Shown: positions 1-8,762 of the stretch, piece by piece
Numbering within the stretch: position 1 is the first letter of the stretch
Layout of the letters: each line of letters starts with the position of its first letter
Assembly (NCBI RefSeq): GCF_004011695.2
Contig: NC_082410.1
Location: forward strand, 558,001 to 622,000
DNA: 64,000 bases
Reading direction: 5' to 3'
Origin: Ascochyta rabiei
Lineage: Eukaryota; Ascomycota; Dothideomycetes; Pleosporales; Didymellaceae
Program-made: the position numbers and the translations under genes
The notes under the pieces: model-generated
The model's database searches: none
Seen by the model: only the letters and a program-made list of their open reading frames with translations
What the model was told of the DNA's origin: nothing

Positions 1-1338
1 TCCGTCAGGTGCAATAGTTCAGGTGCAGGTGGGTTGTGAGACATTCGGATTGCATTCACGCCAAGCTCATGCAGATGTTCCAGCTGGCGTTCGGCAGCAC
101 GTACGTTGAAAGCCACACCCAAAGCACCGAGGTCTCCATGCTGGTTTACACCCTGGATGCGGATATGCTCGTCGTTGACGAAGAGACCATCGCCACTGTA
201 TGTAATGGCACGAATACCAAAAGACGTCTCGTATGTGTCGATGGGTGTCTTACTGCCGTTGTTGAATATACGTGTGGTAGCAACGTAGAGATGAGGTTGC
301 TGTGTAGGCGGCGGGCCCCAAAGCTGAGGGTTTTTGACTGAAACCGAAACATTGGTAACCCCACTGGTGCTACCAGTCAAGTCAATCGTAGTGCGAGGGA
401 AGTCAGCCACCTTCTTCCCTTTTTCTGTATGGACTTCCGTGACGATTTCAACTTTTTGACCAGCAGTACCTTTGACCTGCACTACCAAATCCACGGTTGC
501 AGACTTTGACGATAAATCTCTGGTCGTAATATATGTGCCCCAATGAGCAACATGTGTTTTCTCAACTTTGGTTAACCATACGTTGCGATATAGGCCAGCT
601 CCAGGATACCATCTTGCTGAGTCTATCGGGTTGTCCTGCTTGCGTCAGTGGAGTCACTCACTGTAGTTCGTGGTTGTGACCTACCAAGCGAATAGCCAGC
701 TGGTTATCATCACCAGGCCTCAAGTATGGTGTGAGCTCAAGACGGAATGAATTGTAACCGTACGGCCAACCACCAATAAGATTGCCGTTGAGCCAAACCA
801 TTGCATACGACATAGCGCCATCGATGTCAAGGTACACCACTTTGTTCTTGTCCTCGGCGGCTAGGGTGATTTTCCTCCTGTACCAAGCAACTCCTTGGAT
901 CGGTAATCTTCCCATACCGCCAGTTACCGGTACATTGTCGCCTTCATAGAAAGGGCCTTGAATCGCCCAGTCATGAGGCAAAGTAATGCTTTCCCAAGCA
1001 CTGTCGTCGAATGCGTTCTTGACGTACGAAACATTGCCACCAGGATTGCCCGAAGGAGCTACATGATGTTTCGATGCGTCGGCGATAAACTCGTTGGCCG
1101 AAGGAAGAATATAGGGTCTGAGGTAGGTAACTCCTTGCTGAGGTGTGTCTGTTCGGTTGTCGTAGATGAGATTATCGGGGTTGGTTTCTGATCGCCAGAA
1201 TCGCCAGTCACTGTTAATGCTGATACGTTGGCGACCAGATGGCTGTGTGTGGTACTGCCGAGACTGTATCGCATGTGCCCCGGCCAGATGCTGGAGGCAT
1301 AAAGCCAGCCATAGGTAGATTCGGACGCCAGAAGACAT
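1..1338 (-). CDS. Glycoside hydrolase family 2 (beta-galactosidase/beta-mannosidase-type), 5' part only
   Basis: This gene starts at the ATG at 1338 and runs off the left edge of the window, so the catalytic half is missing. A hydrophobic N-terminus (about residues 1-24) looks like a secretion signal. It is followed by the GH2 sugar-binding jelly roll with the 'ITLPHDWAIQGPF' and 'AWYRRKI' blocks, an Ig-like domain, and the start of the TIM barrel ('GVNQHGDLGA', then 'NAIRMSHNPP', a GH2 hallmark). A 49-nt intron at 636-684 (GTAGGT...GCAG, phase 0) joins 'AIRL' to 'DNPIDSARWYPG'; without it the frame hits a stop. Exons are 685-1338 and <1-635. GH2 enzymes hydrolyse beta-linked galactose, mannose or glucuronate, but the deciding active-site region lies outside the window. 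Likely a secreted plant-cell-wall or glycoprotein degrading enzyme. It is divergent from the helicase gene, with about 1.4 kb between. Confidence 0.88.
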
Positions 1339-2432
1339 ATCAAAATTTCCCGTTAGGTCTGCATTACAAGCCGCTTCAATTCTTTCCGAGGCTACTTATA
1401 CTGATCGGAAAGCCCTGCTTACCCGGATCCTTGGATGTGCTAACGTGACATCGTTACTCACTATTTGCACCATGGCAGTACCTAGAGGACCTGCAACGTT
1501 GCAGATTAGCCTATTTGGCGATCCTCCGCACTACAGGATTCAGGAACACCAAGCCCGTGTCCAAGTAAGGCCTTATTTCGGCTCCGCTGTTCTCCTTCCA
1601 ACAGTGACGCACGGCCTGGGGCAGTGGTGAGGGCGACATGTGTGAGTGACTGCAAAAATCAGCGTTATAGAAGTACCAAATCATATGTGGTTACAGCCTA
1701 TGCATAGACCCGAAGAAAATGCCATCAAATATATGAGCAGCAGTGTCGACGATGTTTACGGGAGCGAGGCCAGAATATCGGGGAATTTGGAACCGAGTGT
1801 TGATGGTACCCCACACTTTCGCCATAACACAACGCACCTTCCCCGCAGAATTTGTCACGTCATCCTGTCTTCGAAGCTATGATGTATATTCTCGTATAGT
1901 AGAGAGAAGCTGAGCATTCATTAACCCTGCTTTAGGTTATTCCATTCTCATACATAGTTCGGTTGTTTGATGGCTGAATCCACCGAATGTAGTTCAGCTG
2001 CTCGTATGTGTGGCTAGTTTCCGGCCAGTGATCTATTGTAGTTCGCGAAAAAAAGAGTTGTTTTCCCTGTCCATAATGAGAGAGCTGATTAGCATGAATT
2101 CTGCGCATGAATGTTCCGAGCACAAGCTACAAATTCGCTTTTTGGACTTTGACAACAAATCAACTCTACATGTGTTTACGCTTCAAAGATGCAATCGTCA
2201 GCTCAGAGAGTCAGTCTCAAGTTGAGCAGAAATAGGTAAAAGCTACACAGCACTACTCCGGCTGCAACACTGGAGCCTGAATTTCTTACCCTGTAACAAT
2301 TCTGCTCGTCCGGTCGAAGCATCTGTATCGTTGGATTGACCAGTCTTGATTCAGTTGCAGCAATTGGTACTCCTGTTGGTACAGTACATTATTCAAGCAG
2401 GAGCAAATAGAGAGAAATACATAGTCGAGTAT
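1339..2432. other. Intergenic, divergent promoter region
   Basis: About 1.1 kb between the divergent GH2 and helicase genes, up to the inverted repeat that begins at 2433. Only short unconvincing open frames are present; I see no RNA gene or element here. Confidence 0.5.
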
Positions 2433-2598
2433 GTCGTGATCAGAGTTGTCAACAAACAAAATTGATCGACGTTTTGATTCGTGAACAGACCAAGGGCTGG
2501 GACTTGCACAGCTCCACGGATAGCGGTATGCAACGTGCACGCCCAAAATGGTATCAAACAGGCGATCAAATTTGTTTGTTGACAACTCTGGTCGTGAT
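2433..2598. repeat. Inverted repeat, MITE-like or hairpin element
   Basis: The arm at 2441-2468 and the arm at 2563-2590 are reverse complements with 27 of 28 positions matching. Weaker similarity, mostly transition differences, extends outward to 2433/2598 and inward for about 15 bp. The arms enclose 94 bp. The element lies about 130 bp upstream of the helicase start, so it could sit in its promoter or 5' UTR. It could be a small non-autonomous DNA transposon or simply a cruciform-forming sequence. No target-site duplication is obvious. Confidence 0.6.
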
Positions 2599-2731
2599 GC
2601 TTCCGGTGTTCAGCTTATGTCACTGTCACGTGCCGGCGCGCTCTAGCGCCTTGTGCCGGTCGCGCCACTCTTTTCACGCTTCTTCATACCCCCAACATGG
2701 CCATGTGACACCCCTCGTCCCCTTCACAGCG

Positions 2732-5700
2732 ATGGATGCCCTTTTGGAGGGCCTGAACGAAGCGCAAAAAGATGCAGTCACGAGCCCTGCTGGTGTGCTC
2801 CAAGTGCTGGCGCCACCTGGATCGGGCAAAACGAAGACGCTGACGGCGCGCGTCGCGTATCATGTTATCCACGAACGTTTACAGCCATGGAACATCATTG
2901 TCTGCACCTTCACAATCAAGGCGGCTCGGGAGATGAAGGAGAGAATCAAGGGTTTTGTTGGCGAAAAACTTGAAGCAAAACTCATTCTGGGCACTTTCCA
3001 TTCAGTTGCGCGTCGATTCCTGTCTCGGTACGGCCAGGAAATTGGCATCGACAAGAACTTCGGTATTACAGACACTGATGACAGCAAGGCGATCATCAAG
3101 CGCATCGTGAATCGCTACCAGTACATGGTCGAACCAGGGCACGCTCGGTCCAGGATTTCAAGCTTGAAAGCGAAGGGCGTCTCGGCTGAGGACTTCGCTG
3201 CGACCAAGAAGAAGGCTGAGGATAGCGAATTCTCCCAAATATACTCTTCCTATCAGGAACACCTCAAAGCTTCGAATCTACTGGATTACGATGATCTTCT
3301 CATCCGCTGTGTAGACTTACTACGACAACATCCATCATGTGTTTCTACCATTCAAGCCGTGCTCATCGACGAATACCAAGACACAAATAACATTCAGTAC
3401 GAGCTGATGAAGCTTCTGGCACAGAAGATGCAACGGATCACCATTGTAGGAGACCCGGATCAGAGCATCTATAGCTTCCGTGCTGCCGAGATCAAGAATC
3501 TGCTTCGAATGCGCGTAGACTACCCTGAAGCTATTGTCATTAATCTCGAAAATAACTACCGGTCTGCTGGTTCGATTCTCAGCGCTGCGCTCGCTGTCAT
3601 CGAGCAGGATGACAGCCGACCAGAGAAGGCACTTATTGCCACTCACTGTGTTGGCGAACAGCCGACGCTTCGCCATCTTGCTACTGCGAACGTTGAAGCG
3701 CAGTGGGTCGTTGACGAGATCAAGCGAACGCAAATTCTCAGCGCTGGATTGCTTACTTACAACGACTACGCAATTCTACTCCGCTCGGCAGCGCTCTCTC
3801 TGTCGATCGAGCGCGAACTCGGACGAGCTGGCATCCCTTACAAGATGGTGGGAGGCAAGCGCTTCTTCGACAGAGCCGAGATCAAGATAATTCTAAGTTA
3901 TCTGCGAGTCATTAACAACCCCGACAACAATGATGCGATTGTTAATGTCATCAACATGCCCTCCCGCAAGATAGGAGACCGAACAATCAAAGCTCTGCTG
4001 GAAGAAGCAGAAGTTCGAAAGGTGCCTTTATGGGCTCTGGTACAGGATATTGCACAGAGCAGAAAGAACCCCGTTACCCAATTATCAGCACCAGCGAAAC
4101 AGGGTATTACACTGTTTTTCAGGCTCATCTACACAGCGCGCGAGAAGCTTGAGCCTTCTCAAGGCGAGCCGTGGAGCCTTCTCGATCTTATCACGCATGT
4201 CTTCAATCAAACGGCGTTCGAGGCGTATCTAAAACAGACGTACAAGGAAAACTGGAAAGACCGACTGGCCAACGTTGACGAACTAATCGCACAAGCAACA
4301 CAAATGGCGACTGCAATCACAAACGGTGAAACAGGCGTCGATGACGCCTTGCCTGAAGTGGAAGGCATCGCCCAGCGTCCAGACAGCCCGGCTGATGTTC
4401 TCTCCAAGTTCCTAGTCAACGTTGCGCTTGCGACCGAGGTAGAGAGGGAGAACGGCGAGGAAGTATGTCAGGTCACAATTTCGACAATCCACGCAGCTAA
4501 AGGCCTCGAATGGCCCATCGTCTTCATACCTGCAGTCTACAATGGATCCCTCCCGCATTCCAGAGCGGACGATCACGATGAGGAGCGAAGGTTGCTATAC
4601 GTTGGCATGACGCGTGCAAAGGCGCTATTGTATCTCAGTTGCCCAATGCGATCGTCTGGCCAGGAAGAAACCAAGCTGTCGAGATTCGTGGATGATAGTA
4701 GTCTCGAGAAGTTCTTTAGTCCGCGTGGCCCAGATCTTGCATTCAAACGAAGCACTATACCTGACATCGCACGCATCCTTGGCAGACGCTGTCCTGAGTC
4801 CCCTCAGCTTGCTGTTGCTCGTACACTACTGGAGCGCCTAGAAGACGACAAATACCCTGCAACAAGAAATGAGATAGATGGCGTACCAGCATCATACGGC
4901 ACAGAATACATAGGGTGGAACCATGACAGGCAAGATGCCAACAACAAACGAAGAAAAGTTGAGGCTCTTGACAAATTACGTTCAACACGCGTTCTAGGCG
5001 CACGTGTCGGTGTTCAGGACCACAACCTCATAGCGACGACGAGCTTTCAGTCTACCAACGGCTTCCTAAGCGCCAAGGACCTACAAAACGTACAGCAAGA
5101 ACTACAACGACTTGACCAGGATGATGGAAACAGCAAGCCGACCTATAACGAGGTCAGAAGACTGGGCGAGAATCCGACACAAGGCAGAAGACCTAAACCT
5201 CGAGCAGCAGGCCAGGGTGCTATTACAAGCTTTTTCAAGGGTGCAGGTAGGACAGTCTCTGAAACACCGGAGCCAGCACCACTTTTTGAAGAGCGTTCGC
5301 TCAAGCGATCGCAATCATCACTGTCAGGCCTCGCACCGCTCAATGACGTCTCCAACGCTCAGCAACCAGCTTCACGGTCACGGCCATTCCAGCCGCTGTC
5401 GGTACCCAAACGAACGCTGCACAACCGGCCAATGGTCGGCAAGCCCAGAAGAGCAGATGAAGAGTCTGATGCAGAGAGTGCACGACATGCACTCTGCTCA
5501 AGCTCGCCCTCCAAGCCAGACAGCAAAGAGATAATCACTCTCTCGGACGACGATAGTGATGTACAAGAGATTGACAAGTCGGTAAAGGCTGGAACTATGT
5601 CTACGGGTGGGTTCAGGCCAGCTTCGACCTTCCACACGACATCGATGAGCGTGGTGCAGAACCAGCAAGCTCAGCGTAGAACCCTGGGCGCAAGAAGGAC

Positions 5701-5755
5701 CATGCAGGGCTGGAGTGTGAAGCATACGAGCATGCCGAAGCCGCGACAGCAGTGA
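2732..5755 (+). CDS. srs2: UvrD/Rep-type superfamily 1 DNA helicase, Srs2-like
   Basis: An intronless 1007-residue protein. All SF1A motifs are visible: 'LNEAQKDAV' Q-motif, Walker A 'PGSGKT' at residues 29-34, Walker B 'DEYQD' at 213-217, 'GDPDQSIYSFR' (III), 'NYRS' (IV), 'STIHAAKGLEWP' (V) and 'LLYVGMTRAK' (VI). Srs2 is a 3'-5' helicase that strips Rad51 from single-stranded DNA and restrains recombination at forks. The low-complexity tail carries a canonical PCNA-binding PIP box, 'QGAITSFF', at 828-835, and a SUMO-interacting-like 'IITLSDDDSD' at 934-943, fitting recruitment by SUMO-PCNA. I chose the ATG at 2732 because conserved sequence begins there; the frame stays open upstream to 2462 but that stretch has no conserved look and overlaps the inverted repeat. 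Length is close to other Srs2 proteins. PcrA/UvrD-like alternatives are less likely given the tail. Confidence 0.92.
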   Translation: MDALLEGLNEAQKDAVTSPAGVLQVLAPPGSGKTKTLTARVAYHVIHERLQPWNIIVCTFTIKAAREMKERIKGFVGEKLEAKLILGTFHSVARRFLSRYGQEIGIDKNFGITDTDDSKAIIKRIVNRYQYMVEPGHARSRISSLKAKGVSAEDFAATKKKAEDSEFSQIYSSYQEHLKASNLLDYDDLLIRCVDLLRQHPSCVSTIQAVLIDEYQDTNNIQYELMKLLAQKMQRITIVGDPDQSIYSFRAAEIKNLLRMRVDYPEAIVINLENNYRSAGSILSAALAVIEQDDSRPEKALIATHCVGEQPTLRHLATANVEAQWVVDEIKRTQILSAGLLTYNDYAILLRSAALSLSIERELGRAGIPYKMVGGKRFFDRAEIKIILSYLRVINNPDNNDAIVNVINMPSRKIGDRTIKALLEEAEVRKVPLWALVQDIAQSRKNPVTQLSAPAKQGITLFFRLIYTAREKLEPSQGEPWSLLDLITHVFNQTAFEAYLKQTYKENWKDRLANVDELIAQATQMATAITNGETGVDDALPEVEGIAQRPDSPADVLSKFLVNVALATEVERENGEEVCQVTISTIHAAKGLEWPIVFIPAVYNGSLPHSRADDHDEERRLLYVGMTRAKALLYLSCPMRSSGQEETKLSRFVDDSSLEKFFSPRGPDLAFKRSTIPDIARILGRRCPESPQLAVARTLLERLEDDKYPATRNEIDGVPASYGTEYIGWNHDRQDANNKRRKVEALDKLRSTRVLGARVGVQDHNLIATTSFQSTNGFLSAKDLQNVQQELQRLDQDDGNSKPTYNEVRRLGENPTQGRRPKPRAAGQGAITSFFKGAGRTVSETPEPAPLFEERSLKRSQSSLSGLAPLNDVSNAQQPASRSRPFQPLSVPKRTLHNRPMVGKPRRADEESDAESARHALCSSSPSKPDSKEIITLSDDDSDVQEIDKSVKAGTMSTGGFRPASTFHTTSMSVVQNQQAQRRTLGARRTMQGWSVKHTSMPKPRQQ

Positions 5756-6132
5756 AGTGTGTGCGAAGGAAGCATAGCGGGAGTCTGGGGTTGTATTGGG
5801 TTGTGTTGAATCACCACTGGTTGAAGGTAATAGCGGGTATTGACATTTGAGCATCGTGCATCACAGTGTCAGGCACACAGTGTTCCTTGACCGGCCAATA
5901 AAGTAAGTTATTCGAGCATTTACATCTGAACATAGAAGAATGTTTACAGTACTATCTGTACACGTGTGCACCTGACTCGCGTTTCCCATCGACATGATGT
6001 GCCCAGGTGTTGTACCTAATGCTGCTGCACCCCGAACGCCGAGTAATTATGATAGACTATTGGGCTCATGGACCCTCATCCATCAAGGCGCTACGCGACC
6101 GTGTAGAGTGAGAACGAAGCAAAAACCAACGC
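5756..6132. other. Intergenic, convergent 3' ends
   Basis: This 377-bp gap separates the convergent helicase and 6.1 kb genes and presumably holds both 3' UTRs. Nothing else recognised. Confidence 0.5.
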
Positions 6133-6828
6133 CTAATCGTGTTCCAAGGCTCTCTCCTCCAGTGCCTTGACTCCGGCCTCCAGCTCCCTAATCCTATGCC
6201 CGACCCTCCTCTTGACCTCGCTCCCCACAACCTCGTCAGCTTCACTGACGACCCTCCCGTAGTACTCGAGCAGCTTGTCCAGCTCCTCCCGCGCCGCCTC
6301 CCGATCGTCTGGTGCGTACGTGGTGTTCTTGTCCGTCTCCTCGGACGCGATCTCAAACTCGTCCTTTGCCGTGCCGAACATGTCGGTTAACGTCTCGATG
6401 TGGTCTTCGATGACGGTATGCTGTTCCGGGGAGACATTGGTGGGGGAGGGTTCAGCAGGCCAGGAGATCTTGGGGGATGAGGTGAATGTGCGGACTGAAG
6501 AGAGGGATGTTGGTGTGGAGAAGCGTGTCCATTGGTTTGGTGCGGCGAGGATGGAGTGGTTACGGATTTCGTAACGGGGTGCTGGTGAGGGCGAGCGCGA
6601 GCGCGAGCGCAGTTGCGATTGGGTTTGTGTGTGCAGCTGGGATGTGAGGTAGGGAGAAGTGCGCTGGACGGCTGTCGTGGATGCACGCAAAGTCGAGGTG
6701 CGCAGCAGCGTGCGGATGGGCGCGCTTCGGGCGGGCATCTCTGCGGCGCGCGAGGTGTAGGTGCGTGTGGCTTGAGCGGCGACAGTCCTGGCGGCTGCGC
6801 GAGTTCGTAGGGGAGTTTGTGCGAACAT
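6133..6828 (-). CDS. Hypothetical protein with mitochondrial presequence and C-terminal coiled coil
   Basis: A 231-residue single-exon frame. The first ~120 residues are rich in Arg, Ser, Thr and Ala with almost no acids, typical of a long mitochondrial targeting region ('RTYTSRAAEMPARSAPIRTLLR'). An 'RTFTSSPKISW' stretch near residue 115 resembles a presequence cleavage region. From about residue 135 to the end the protein becomes acidic and helical ('EELDKLLEYYGRVVSEADEVVG', 'RIRELEAGVKALEERALEHD'), probably a coiled coil. I do not recognise the family. The strong change of composition at one point and the clean frame support a real gene. It is convergent with the helicase gene. Function unknown; a mitochondrial matrix or inner-membrane associated protein is inferred from the N-terminus only. 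Confidence 0.7.
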   Translation of the reverse strand: MFAQTPLRTRAAARTVAAQATRTYTSRAAEMPARSAPIRTLLRTSTLRASTTAVQRTSPYLTSQLHTQTQSQLRSRSRSPSPAPRYEIRNHSILAAPNQWTRFSTPTSLSSVRTFTSSPKISWPAEPSPTNVSPEQHTVIEDHIETLTDMFGTAKDEFEIASEETDKNTTYAPDDREAAREELDKLLEYYGRVVSEADEVVGSEVKRRVGHRIRELEAGVKALEERALEHD

Positions 6829-7286
6829 GATGAATGTATGATGATGGAGGAGAGGTGGGCGGAGTGAGATGCCTGAGGCTTATCTGGGGTAAGATGTCAT
6901 GGGTGCATTGGGGCGGTGCATGACGGCAGTACAGGAGCTATGTATAGTCAACATCACCAAGTCTTGCGAATATTTGGAGCGAGGAGATCTTCGACGAGAC
7001 TCAGATAGCTCCTTGATGTATTCAGAACAATTGTTCGTCTTCTGTCTGTATGTAAGCTGACAAGCCGGTTACCAACTGAAGTTGAGCAGCACTTGAAAGT
7101 CTTAGACAAACAAGCACATCAATGACCTTGACACGGCGTACATATTGAGTGTTCTGAACAAGCAACCTGCACATTGTAGGGCTGTTGGTGCAGCGCACAG
7201 ACTGTCCTCTATATTGAAGCTTGATCGCAAAAAAAACATGTGTCCACAAAACACAATCAAGTGTGGTCAAGATGGACAGCATCGGC
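6829..7286. other. Intergenic
   Basis: Upstream region of the mitochondrial protein gene and 3' flank of the tRNA-Val gene. No further feature seen apart from the T-run terminator noted separately. Confidence 0.5.
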
Positions 7287-7292
7287 AAAAAA
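7287..7292 (-). terminator. RNA polymerase III T-run terminator of tRNA-Val
   Basis: Six consecutive A on the plus strand give TTTTTT on the tRNA strand, 8 nt beyond the discriminator base. This is a normal pol III stop and supports an intact transcription unit. Confidence 0.7.
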
Positions 7293-7299
7293 TTGATGC

Positions 7300-7442
7300 T
7301 ACGAGCGGGGAGGATCGAACTCCCGACCTTCTGCGCTTCACATCTGACATGTAAAGCAGACATCATAACCACTGAAATCATTGTTAGATTGCTGCCGAGC
7401 CGCAAACTGGGTGATGTTTGTTCTTACCTAGACTACGCTCGC
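7300..7442 (-). tRNA. tRNA-Val(UAC): tRNA-Val (anticodon UAC) with two introns
   Basis: Reading the minus strand from 7442, the 5' acceptor strand (7442-7436, GCGAGCG) pairs fully with 7307-7301 (CGCTCGT, one G-U). TA follows, then the D arm begins GTCTAG and is broken by an insertion at 7427-7372. It resumes TGGTTATGATG to give a normal D loop TAGTGGTTAT. The anticodon stem TCTGC/GCAGA holds loop TTTACA-C, anticodon TAC, with a canonical 14-nt intron between positions 37 and 38 (7349-7336). The T arm GGGAG-TTCGATC-CTCCC is perfect, and the discriminator is A (7300). A T6 terminator follows. Read as contiguous DNA the 5' half looks degenerate, so a scanner allowing only the anticodon intron would probably call a pseudogene or miss it. 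Removing the D-arm insertion restores a complete cloverleaf. Whether the mature tRNA is made is unknown. Confidence 0.82.
7372..7427 (-). other. Spliceosomal-type intron inside the tRNA-Val D arm
   Basis: A 56-nt segment starts GTAAGA (7427-7422), contains a CTAAC branch-site match shortly before its end, and ends TTTCAG. These are the standard ascomycete spliceosomal signals and a typical ascomycete intron length. It lies in the D loop after tRNA base 15 and splits the internal A-box promoter. The intron bears no bulge-helix-bulge position expected for tRNA endonuclease. The boundaries could slide 2 nt because AG occurs at both edges. Confidence 0.75.
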
Positions 7443-8615
7443 TTGATGGAAAACTCTGCTAAATTAAAATTATATTGTGAACAATCTGCAACCAAAGCCT
7501 CAACTTAGACTAGGCTTAATCCTTGCTTTGCGGATTTTGAAGCCATGAACAACTTGTCACAATTATCTCACCCACAGACTGGAGAATGAGATGACGGAGA
7601 GAGATATTAAACTTGGTCGCCAGTTCGTCTTCGGTCGTGTAGACTGACGTTCATCACCTTTTGTGGCCGCTTGCTCATTCTCAGCATTGAATCCAAGAAA
7701 GACAGTGTACTTGCATCTACTACGATTGCTGAGCGAGCAGGTCCCTATTGGGCGATTTCAATGCGACGGTGTCCCGGGATGAGCCCGCCTCCCCGGCCAT
7801 ATTACGAAGTGTAAAACGCATCAACTAATCTTGCAACCGTCTTCTCCCTTTTCCCGGTAATCCGACGGAGAGAGGTGCTCTCTTGAACCTACCAGTGAGG
7901 GGCCGCAGCAGGTTGTGGAATGTATGCGTGTGTATCGAGGGTGTGGTCTCTGCGATTGGACACGAAGCGTTGAGCTTGCGAAAATGCGCCTGGCCACCCA
8001 TGGTCTCCTCTCGCTGAACCGAACAACAACAAAAACAATACAAAATTCTCGAATATGGTGCAGCAGAGTTCTCCAGTGGAGGCCTTAAGGCTCTCAAGAG
8101 CATGTACAGACCAGCATCATGTCCCATACGTAGTCTACAAATGGGGGTTGGCCAAGCTTACAACTCTGCGCTCCCTGTTCTGAGCAGTTTGAGCGTTCTG
8201 CAACGAGCCCTTCGTTCAACGATAGGCGATCCTTTTTTGTTGTGCAGCCATCGTCTTGAAGGCCACAACTCCTTCATATGTGCAGACATTGAGTATAGAC
8301 TGAGTATTATCTAACGAGTGTTGCGATGCGCATAGCCATGTTCAAAAGCTCGTCTTCTACAGCATTCAAACTTGGCCGGTGGCTGCCCACACAATTTGGG
8401 TGCGTCGCTCACAGCGCCCCCTCAGTGTGGCCGACGATCGATGTGTCATCGATTTCCGCTAGTCTCTACTTTCGCCTCGCCAATATCCACTTGCCACCTG
8501 CAGCTCGAAAATGTAAGTTAGGTCGACGTATTGGCGCACAATAAACCGAGTCCCCCCAACATCAAAATCCAAGAATATTAATACAGTTTTCCATCGCATT
8601 TCCATCTCAAAACAC
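7443..8615. other. Intergenic between the two tRNA genes
   Basis: About 1.2 kb between divergently oriented tRNA genes. Open frames here are short and unconvincing. No third tRNA-like B box was found. Confidence 0.5.
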
Positions 8616-8753
8616 GGTTGTATGGTGTAAGTTTCCACTGATCCGCTTCTTCATTAGCTTGCGCTAACTCCTTCACAGGTAGAGGTTATCACTTCAGATT
8701 TTGACTTGTCTTTAAAAATTCTGGAAACCCCGGTTCGAGTCCGGGTACGACCT
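8616..8753 (+). tRNA. tRNA-Gln(UUG): tRNA-Gln (anticodon UUG) with two introns
   Basis: The acceptor strands 8616-8622 (GGTTGTA) and 8746-8752 (TACGACC) pair over seven positions with one G-U. After TGGT the D arm is interrupted by 8627-8678 and resumes GTAGAGGTTATCAC. The spliced 5' half has the expected form of a eukaryotic tRNA-Gln with a GTG/CAC D stem. Anticodon stem TCAGA/TCTGG encloses anticodon TTG (8701-8703), and a 14-nt intron (8705-8718) sits at the canonical 37/38 site. The T arm CCCGG-TTCGAGT-CCGGG is perfect. A T6 run follows at 8757. As contiguous DNA the gene would look broken; removal of the D-arm segment restores every helix. Function would be to decode CAA if the RNA is processed, which the sequence cannot show. 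Confidence 0.88.
8627..8678 (+). other. Spliceosomal-type intron inside the tRNA-Gln D arm
   Basis: A 52-nt segment begins with the perfect donor GTAAGT, has a GCTAAC branch site at 8663-8668, and ends TTCACAG. It lies between tRNA positions 11 and 12, in the A box. The trinucleotide GTA occurs at both boundaries, so the exact edge can slide by 3 nt; it could equally be read as a 3-bp target duplication. Its sequence is unrelated to the insertion in tRNA-Val apart from the splice signals. Confidence 0.82.
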
Positions 8754-8756
8754 TCC

Positions 8757-8762
8757 TTTTTT
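8757..8762 (+). terminator. RNA polymerase III T-run terminator of tRNA-Gln
   Basis: Six consecutive T begin 4 nt after the acceptor stem/discriminator, a normal pol III termination signal. Confidence 0.75.

Noticed and set aside
2462..2731. 90-codon N-terminal extension of the Srs2-like helicase
   Set aside because: No conserved character, overlaps the inverted repeat, and the family-conserved sequence begins at the ATG at 2732.
7300..7385. tRNA-Val read as a pseudogene with a degenerate 5' half
   Set aside because: The contiguous 5' sequence pairs badly with the acceptor strand, but a fully complementary acceptor strand and normal D-arm start lie 56 nt upstream, separated by perfect splice signals.
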